Of a stretch of 64,000 nucleotides of DNA, positions 59,129-64,000 are shown in pieces. The notes beneath the pieces were generated by a model, which had not been told where the DNA came from, made no database searches, and saw only the letters and a program-made list of their open reading frames with translations. The stretch spans positions 1 to 64,000 of the forward strand of contig NZ_JAPDOD010000028.1 in assembly GCF_027587205.1 (NCBI RefSeq), in the 5' to 3' direction. The position numbers and the translations under genes were made by a program. The DNA is from Solirubrobacter ginsenosidimutans. Its GTDB lineage: Bacteria > Actinomycetota > Thermoleophilia > Solirubrobacterales > Solirubrobacteraceae. Positions within the stretch are counted from its first letter, which is position 1; each line of letters begins with the position of its first letter.

Positions 59129-61117
59129 ATGCAGGTCACCTACACCCGCTCCGCGCCCGCCCGGGCCGCGGCCCGGAGCCGCTCGCTGGCCGCGCGCGTG
59201 GACCCGCAGGCGCTCGCGGCGTGGACGCTCGCGTTCGCGCTCGTGTGCTATCTCGCGCTGCGCGGCGGCGGCTATGACACGGTGGTGCGCAGCGAGGTGG
59301 GCGTCGCGATCTGGTGGATCGTGCTGCTCGCCGCCGCGGCCGGTGTGCTGCCGATGCGCTTCCGCGTGCCGGGCCTGGTCGCCATCGGCCTGCTCGCCGG
59401 CTTCGTCGCGTGGACGGGGCTCGCCGTCACCTGGTCTGAGAGCAGCGAGCGCAGCGTCGTCGAGCTCGGGCGCGTCGCGGCCTATCTCGGCGTGCTCGTG
59501 CTCGCCATCGCGCTGCAGGGCGCGACCGCCGCGCGGCACACCGTCAACGGCCTGGCGTCCGCGATCGGCCTGATCACGCTGATCGCCGTGCTCTCGCGGT
59601 TGCACCCGCAGGCGTTCGGGCCCAACGACCACTTCGCGTTCCTGGCCGAGACGAGCGCGCGCAAGCTCAGCTACCCGCTCAACTACTGGAACGGGCTGGC
59701 CGCCTTCGCCGCGATCGGCGTCCCGCTGCTGCTGGCGGTCGCGGTCAACGCGCGCACGCTGCTCGGCCAAGCTGCTGCTGCGGCGGCGCTGCCCGTCACC
59801 GCGCTGTGCGTGGAGATGACGCTCTCGCGCGGCGGCGTGCTGGCCGTGGCGGTGGGCGTGGCCGCCTTCTTGGTGCTCGCGCCGCGCCGCCTGCACGCGT
59901 TCGCGACGCTCGCCGCGGCGGCCGCGGCGGGGGCGATCCTGATCTGGGCCGTCACACGGCGCGCCGCCCTCGACAGTGGCCTCCCGTCGCCGGCCGCGCT
60001 CACGCAGGGCTCGCAGGTCCTGTGGCTGCTCGTGATCGCGTGCGCGGGGGTCGGCCTGCTGCAGGTCGCGTTGGGCTTGACGGCGCGCCACGTCGCGCGC
60101 CCGCGGATGCTCTCGCTCGACCGTCGGCGGCTCGCCTTCGCGTGGCTCGCAGCGGGTGCGGTCATGTGCGTGATCGCGGTGGGAGCGGGTGCGCCGGGCA
60201 AGGTGCACGACCAGTGGCGCACGTTCACCGCGCCCGTCGGCACGGTCGCCCCCGGAGGCGAAGCGACGGTGTTCACGCGCCTGTCGGCCGCCAACGGCAA
60301 CGGCCGCTACGAGTTCTGGAAGTCCGCACTGGACGCCAACGCCACCCATCCCTTCAAGGGCATCGGGCCGGGGACGTTCGAGCTGTGGTGGGCGCGCCAT
60401 TCGACCGGCGGCGGCTTCGTGCGCGACGCGCACACCCTGTACTTCGAGACGCTGGCCGAGACCGGGATCGTCGGCTTCGCGGCGCTCGGCGGGCTCTTCG
60501 CCTTCCTGCTCGTCTTCGGTGTCGTGCGGCTGCTGCGCGCGCGTGGCGAGCTGCGGGTGACGCTCGCCGCCGCGCTCGCGGGCGTGGCCGCGTTCATGAC
60601 CTCGGCGGCGCTCGAGTGGGTGTGGGAGCTGGCGGCGATCGCCGTCGCCGTGCTGGCGCTGGCGGCCGTGATCGTCGCGGGCCGCGAGGAGGCGCCGCCG
60701 GCGCCGGAGCCACGCGCACGCCCACTGCCGCGCATCGCGCTCTGCGCGCTGGCCGTCGTCGCGCTCGCCACCGTGGCGATCCCGCTCGCGAGCGCGCTGG
60801 CGATCCGCGACAGTCAGGCCGCCGCGGCCGACGGCCGCTACGTCGCCGCGCTCGAGGACGCGCGCACCGCCGAGCGCATGCAGCCCTACGCGGCCACACC
60901 GCACCTGCAGCAGGCGCTCGTGCTCGAGCAGGCCGGCGCGATCGGCCCCGCCGTCACCGCCGCCCGGGCCGCGACCGGCGACGAGCCGACGAACTGGCGC
61001 ACGTGGGTCGTGCTCGCACGTCTGGAGGCCCGCAGCGGCGAGAACGCGCAGGCGCTGGCCGCCTTCACCAAGGCCAAGCAGCTCAACCCCAACTCCAATC
61101 TGTTCAGGACGCCATGA
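59129..61117 (+). CDS. O-antigen ligase/polymerase-like membrane protein with TPR tail
   Basis: This 662-residue protein has about 12 membrane helices and the Wzy_C block around the periplasmic loop: NGNGRYEFWKSALDANATHP, FKGIGPGTFELWWARHSTGG, FVRDAHTLYFETLAETGIVG. These match O-antigen ligase/Wzy-type polymerases that join lipid-linked sugar chains. The C-terminal part after the last helix has TPR-like repeats (YVAALEDARTAERMQPYAAT, AQALAAFTKAKQLNPNSNLF). AAGGGG precedes ATG 59129. It probably polymerises or attaches the island's polysaccharide. The last 4 nt overlap the next gene. Confidence 0.9.
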   Translation: MQVTYTRSAPARAAARSRSLAARVDPQALAAWTLAFALVCYLALRGGGYDTVVRSEVGVAIWWIVLLAAAAGVLPMRFRVPGLVAIGLLAGFVAWTGLAVTWSESSERSVVELGRVAAYLGVLVLAIALQGATAARHTVNGLASAIGLITLIAVLSRLHPQAFGPNDHFAFLAETSARKLSYPLNYWNGLAAFAAIGVPLLLAVAVNARTLLGQAAAAAALPVTALCVEMTLSRGGVLAVAVGVAAFLVLAPRRLHAFATLAAAAAAGAILIWAVTRRAALDSGLPSPAALTQGSQVLWLLVIACAGVGLLQVALGLTARHVARPRMLSLDRRRLAFAWLAAGAVMCVIAVGAGAPGKVHDQWRTFTAPVGTVAPGGEATVFTRLSAANGNGRYEFWKSALDANATHPFKGIGPGTFELWWARHSTGGGFVRDAHTLYFETLAETGIVGFAALGGLFAFLLVFGVVRLLRARGELRVTLAAALAGVAAFMTSAALEWVWELAAIAVAVLALAAVIVAGREEAPPAPEPRARPLPRIALCALAVVALATVAIPLASALAIRDSQAAAADGRYVAALEDARTAERMQPYAATPHLQQALVLEQAGAIGPAVTAARAATGDEPTNWRTWVVLARLEARSGENAQALAAFTKAKQLNPNSNLFRTP

Positions 61118-61359
61118 CCGTGCAGCGCGACATCCGCGACGACCTCGAGCCCGGCAGCAGCGACGATCTCGTCGCGCTGGCCCGGCGCCTGCAGGCGCAG
61201 CGCCCGCTCCCGGCGCCCGCGTTCCGCGGGCGGCTTCGCCGGCGCTTGATCGCGCAGACCGCTCCGCGCGGCCTGGGGGTGCGCATCGCGGCGTTCGCGG
61301 GCTCGGGCCTTGGCCTGCTGGCGCTCGCCGCGGCCGGCGCCGCCGGATTGGGTACGTAA
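61114..61359 (+). CDS. Small C-terminally anchored membrane protein
   Basis: This 81-residue protein has a charged cytoplasmic part (RDIRDDLEPGSSDDLVALAR, RLQAQRPLPAPAFRGRLRRR) and one helix at the end (IAAFAGSGLGLLALAAAGAA). The pattern, an acidic helix then PxPAFRGxLRRRL and a membrane helix, recurs in actinobacterial small proteins near sigma or envelope genes without known role. ATG 61114 overlaps the ligase stop (ATGA), so expression is coupled. It may regulate or assist the polymerase. Confidence 0.72.
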   Translation: MTVQRDIRDDLEPGSSDDLVALARRLQAQRPLPAPAFRGRLRRRLIAQTAPRGLGVRIAAFAGSGLGLLALAAAGAAGLGT

Positions 61360-61410
61360 AGTCTCTCGAACTTCACAGTAAGCGGGCCGCTCACAAATAG
61401 CGTCCCGCGG

Positions 61411-62553
61411 GTGAATGACACCGGTCGCGTGGCGCTCGTCCACGACTACCTCAACCAGCGCGGTGGGGCCGAACGCGTCGTACTGGAACTCGCGGCGCTG
61501 TTTGACTCGGCCCCGATTTTCACATCGCTTTACAGACCGGATTCCACGTTCCCGAAATTTCGTGAACATGTGATTCACACTTCGCCGCTCGACCGCCTCA
61601 AAGTGGATCGCGGCTTCCGTAATTGCTTTCCGCTGTATCCCGCCGCGTTCCGGTCGTTCGGGGTGCTCGACCACGACCTCGTCATCTCCAGCTCGAGCGC
61701 CTGGGCGCACGCGGTCCGCACCGCTCCGGGAGCACTCCACGTCGTCTACTGCCACACCCCGGCGCGCTGGCTCTACGGCACGGAGTACCTGGGCTCCTCG
61801 CGCCGCCAGGCGGCGCTGACCCCGGCGCTGGGCGCGCTGCGCCGCTGGGACCGGCGCGCCGCGCGGCGCGCGGACCTCTACGTCGCCAACTCGCACGAGG
61901 TGCGCCGGCGGATCGAGCGCAACTACGGCATCGACGCGGCCGTCGTGCACCCGCCGGTCGACGTCGACCGGTTCGTCGCCCGCCCGCGCGGGGAGCGCCT
62001 GCTCGTCGTCTCGCGGCTGCTCCCCTACAAGCGCGTCGACGCGATCGTCGACACCGCCACGCAATTCGGCATCGGGCTCGATGTCGTTGGCATCGGCCCG
62101 TCGCTCGAGGACCTCCAAGCCCGCGCCGGTTCGACCGTCACCTTCCACGGCCGGCTCCCCGATCGCGACGTGACCGCCCTGATGCAGAACTGCCGCGCGC
62201 TCTGCCTGCCCGGCTATGAGGACTTCGGCATCACCCCGGTCGAGGCGCAGGCCGCGGGCAAGCCGGTGGTGGCGTTCGCCGCCGGCGGCGCGCTGGAGAC
62301 GATCGAGGAAGGCCGGACCGGCGCGTTCTTCAAGCGCTACGACACCGAGGACGTCCTCGACGCGATCCGTCGCTGCGATGCCCTGGAGACCTCGCCGGAC
62401 GCGATCGCCGCGGGCGCGCGCCGCTTCTCCCGCCAGGCGTTCCGGGAGCGCCTGCTGGCGGTGATCGGGCTGCGCTCCGCGGCGCGCGAGAAGGCGGGGC
62501 GCTTCGCGCCCGCACGCGGCCTGGAGCCCGGCTTCGCGCCGTCGCGTCCATGA
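61411..62553 (+). CDS. Glycosyltransferase family 4
   Basis: This 380-residue cytoplasmic enzyme has the N-terminal acceptor part (ALVHDYLNQRGGAERVVLEL, VVYCHTPARWLYGTEYLG) and donor-binding domain (LLVVSRLLPYKRVDAIVDTA, FHGRLPDRDVTALMQNCRAL, PGYEDFGITPVEAQAAGKPV). The EDFGITPVE motif is the GT4 EX7E site. It resembles WbaZ/mannosyltransferase-type enzymes of polysaccharide clusters. The GTG start is used. A stretch near 61490-61640 is clearly less GC-rich than the rest. Its stop overlaps the next start (ATGA). Confidence 0.92.
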   Translation: MNDTGRVALVHDYLNQRGGAERVVLELAALFDSAPIFTSLYRPDSTFPKFREHVIHTSPLDRLKVDRGFRNCFPLYPAAFRSFGVLDHDLVISSSSAWAHAVRTAPGALHVVYCHTPARWLYGTEYLGSSRRQAALTPALGALRRWDRRAARRADLYVANSHEVRRRIERNYGIDAAVVHPPVDVDRFVARPRGERLLVVSRLLPYKRVDAIVDTATQFGIGLDVVGIGPSLEDLQARAGSTVTFHGRLPDRDVTALMQNCRALCLPGYEDFGITPVEAQAAGKPVVAFAAGGALETIEEGRTGAFFKRYDTEDVLDAIRRCDALETSPDAIAAGARRFSRQAFRERLLAVIGLRSAAREKAGRFAPARGLEPGFAPSRP

Positions 62554-64000
62554 ACGATCGCCCGCTGCTGCTGGGCAAGGGCTGGTTTCCCGACCAGCTC
62601 GGCGGGCTTGACCGGTATTACCGCGACCTCCTGGAGCACCTCCCGGAGGCCCGCGGCATCGTCGTCGGGGGTACGGCCGCGCAGCCCGAGCGGGTGGGCC
62701 GCGGCGCGGGCGGCGCGCTGGGGAGCGCGCCGCCCGCCCGGGTCGTGATCGCCTCCGGGCACGACCGGCCGCTGCCGCACCGGCTCGTCGCCTACTGGCT
62801 CGCGGCGGCTCGCGCCGGGCGCGGGGTCGACGTCGTCGACGCGCACTTCGCGCTCTACGCGCTCGCGCCGCTGTATCTCGGCCCGCTGCGCCGCAAGCGC
62901 GTCGTCCTGCACTTCCACGGGCCGTGGGCCGACGAGAGCGTCGCGGCGGGTGAGCGCTCGCGGGTGAAGGTCGCGGCCAAGCGGGCGCTCGAGCGCGCCG
63001 TCTATCGCCGCGCCGACCACGCGGTGGTGCTCACCAGCGCGTTCAAGCGCGTGCTGGTCGAGCGCTACGGCGTCAAGCCGTGGATCGTCGCCGTCGAACC
63101 GCCTGGGGTCGACCTCGAGCGTTTCAGCCTCGGCTCACCTGCCGCGGCGCGGGAGCGGTTCGGCCTGGGCAACGAGGCGTTCGTCGCCGTCGCCGTACGG
63201 CGCCTCGTCCCGCGCATGGGCCTGGAGGTGCTGCTCGACGCGTGGGAGGACGCGCGGCCGTCGCTTCCCCCCGGCAGCACGCTGCTGATCGCCGGCGACG
63301 GGCCGCTGCGGGGCGCGCTCGAGGAGCGGGCGGGAACCGGCGTGCAGATCCTGGGCCGGATCGGCGAGGACGAGTTGACCGACCTCTACCGCGCCGCGGA
63401 CGTCGGCGTCGTCCCCACGCTCGCGCACGAGGGCTTCGGGCTCGTCGTGATCGAGGCCGCCGCGTGCGGGACGCCGAGCATCGTCACCGCCGTCGGCGGC
63501 CTGCCCGAGGCGGTCGCCGGCCTGGACGAGACGCTGATCGTGGAGCCGGGCAACACGGCCGCGCTGGCGGACCGGCTCATCAGCGCCCAGCACGACCGGC
63601 CGACCCCGCGGACCACCCGCGAGTACGCCGAGCGCTTCGCGTGGCCGCGGGTCGCCGAACGCCACCGGGCGATCATGCGCGGCGGGGTCGGCGACGAGCG
63701 GATGAAGGTCGTCTACGTCGACCACGTCGCCCGCCTCTCCGGCGGCGAGATCGCGCTCCTGCGGCTGCTCCCGCACCTCGATCGCGTCAACCCGCACGTG
63801 ATCCTCGCCGAGGAGGGGCCGCTGATCGACGCGCTGCACCGCGAGGGCATCTCGACCGAGGTCCTGCCGCTCGACGACGCCGCCCGCAGCCTGCGCAAGG
63901 CGCGCGTCCAGGCCGGTGGCGTGTCGCCCCGCGCCGCGGCGGCGACCGCCGCCTACACGCTGCGGCTCGCGCGCCGCCTGCGTCAGCTCCGCCCCGATCT
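62550..64000 (+). CDS. Glycosyltransferase family 4 protein with a second glycosyltransferase domain in frame; 3' end outside window
   Basis: From ATG 62550 the frame stays open to the window edge (483 codons). Residues 1-384 form a full GT4 enzyme: LGKGWFPDQLGGLDRYYRDL, VVLHFHGPWADESVAAGE, VAVRRLVPRMGLEVLLDAW and EGFGLVVIEAAACGTPSIVT (EX7E). After GGVGDER a second N-terminal GT domain starts at ATG 63702, in the same frame: MKVVYVDHVARLSGGEIALL, RLLPHLDRVNPHVILAEEGP. With no stop between, this is a tandem transferase unless translation restarts internally. It overlaps the previous gene by 4 nt. Probable role is adding consecutive sugars to the island's polymer. Confidence 0.85.
   Translation, partial: MNDRPLLLGKGWFPDQLGGLDRYYRDLLEHLPEARGIVVGGTAAQPERVGRGAGGALGSAPPARVVIASGHDRPLPHRLVAYWLAAARAGRGVDVVDAHFALYALAPLYLGPLRRKRVVLHFHGPWADESVAAGERSRVKVAAKRALERAVYRRADHAVVLTSAFKRVLVERYGVKPWIVAVEPPGVDLERFSLGSPAAARERFGLGNEAFVAVAVRRLVPRMGLEVLLDAWEDARPSLPPGSTLLIAGDGPLRGALEERAGTGVQILGRIGEDELTDLYRAADVGVVPTLAHEGFGLVVIEAAACGTPSIVTAVGGLPEAVAGLDETLIVEPGNTAALADRLISAQHDRPTPRTTREYAERFAWPRVAERHRAIMRGGVGDERMKVVYVDHVARLSGGEIALLRLLPHLDRVNPHVILAEEGPLIDALHREGISTEVLPLDDAARSLRKARVQAGGVSPRAAAATAAYTLRLARRLRQLRPD

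Overview
The window is very GC-rich actinobacterial-type DNA with tightly packed genes, frequent 4-nt stop/start overlaps and frequent GTG/TTG starts. The gene set suggests a Thermoleophilia/Solirubrobacterales-like soil actinobacterium: a Spo0H-type sigma factor beside rlmB, many secreted Ig-like and beta-helix proteins, ECF sigma/anti-sigma pairs and a BmpA-type nucleoside importer. This placement is an inference from gene content; no rRNA is present.

Layout. 1-7.3 kb: rlmB (5' end outside), sigH, a LOG-family protein, a DUF2339 membrane protein facing a TetR gene with three operator-like repeats, an FKBP lipoprotein, a zinc-ribbon protein and upp. 7.3-16.3 kb: one long nucleoside uptake and salvage operon (CYTH-cytidine deaminase fusion, PNP, thymidine phosphorylase, adenosine deaminase, BMP lipoprotein, ATPase, two permeases). 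16.3-25.6 kb: envelope and signalling genes, tRNA-Thr, a GAF-GGDEF-EAL-GAF protein, an L,D-transpeptidase, an Ig-like secreted protein and a sugar-nucleotide SDR. 25.6-39.2 kb: a PlsC-GpsA fusion, two ECF sigma systems, a TetR-controlled drug exporter, a rhomboid protease, a BtuF-like protein, a pterin dehydratase, a CNNM transporter, a 398-bp structured intergenic region, acyl-CoA and quinone-type dehydrogenases, an FHA protein, XseB and a stand-alone winged-helix protein.

39.2-64 kb is a surface and exopolysaccharide island. It holds a three-gene translationally coupled set for giant secreted proteins, a PstS-like and a beta-helix secreted protein, and a 25-residue peptide carrying the lasso-peptide leader motif. 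Facing that peptide are a PqqD/RRE protein, a B2-type transglutaminase-fold protease, an HPr-kinase-like protein and a nucleotidyltransferase. Next come twin RTX-like proteins, a polyprenyl glycosylphosphotransferase, a glycosidase, small surface proteins, an O-antigen ligase-like polymerase and glycosyltransferases running off the end.

The nucleoside operon reads as a complete route: import, deamination of cytidine and adenosine, phosphorolysis, with uracil recovered by divergent Upp. The island reads as polysaccharide assembly with surface proteins. The most unusual element is the leader-peptide/RRE/B2/kinase/nucleotidyltransferase cassette, which has no lasso cyclase in the window.
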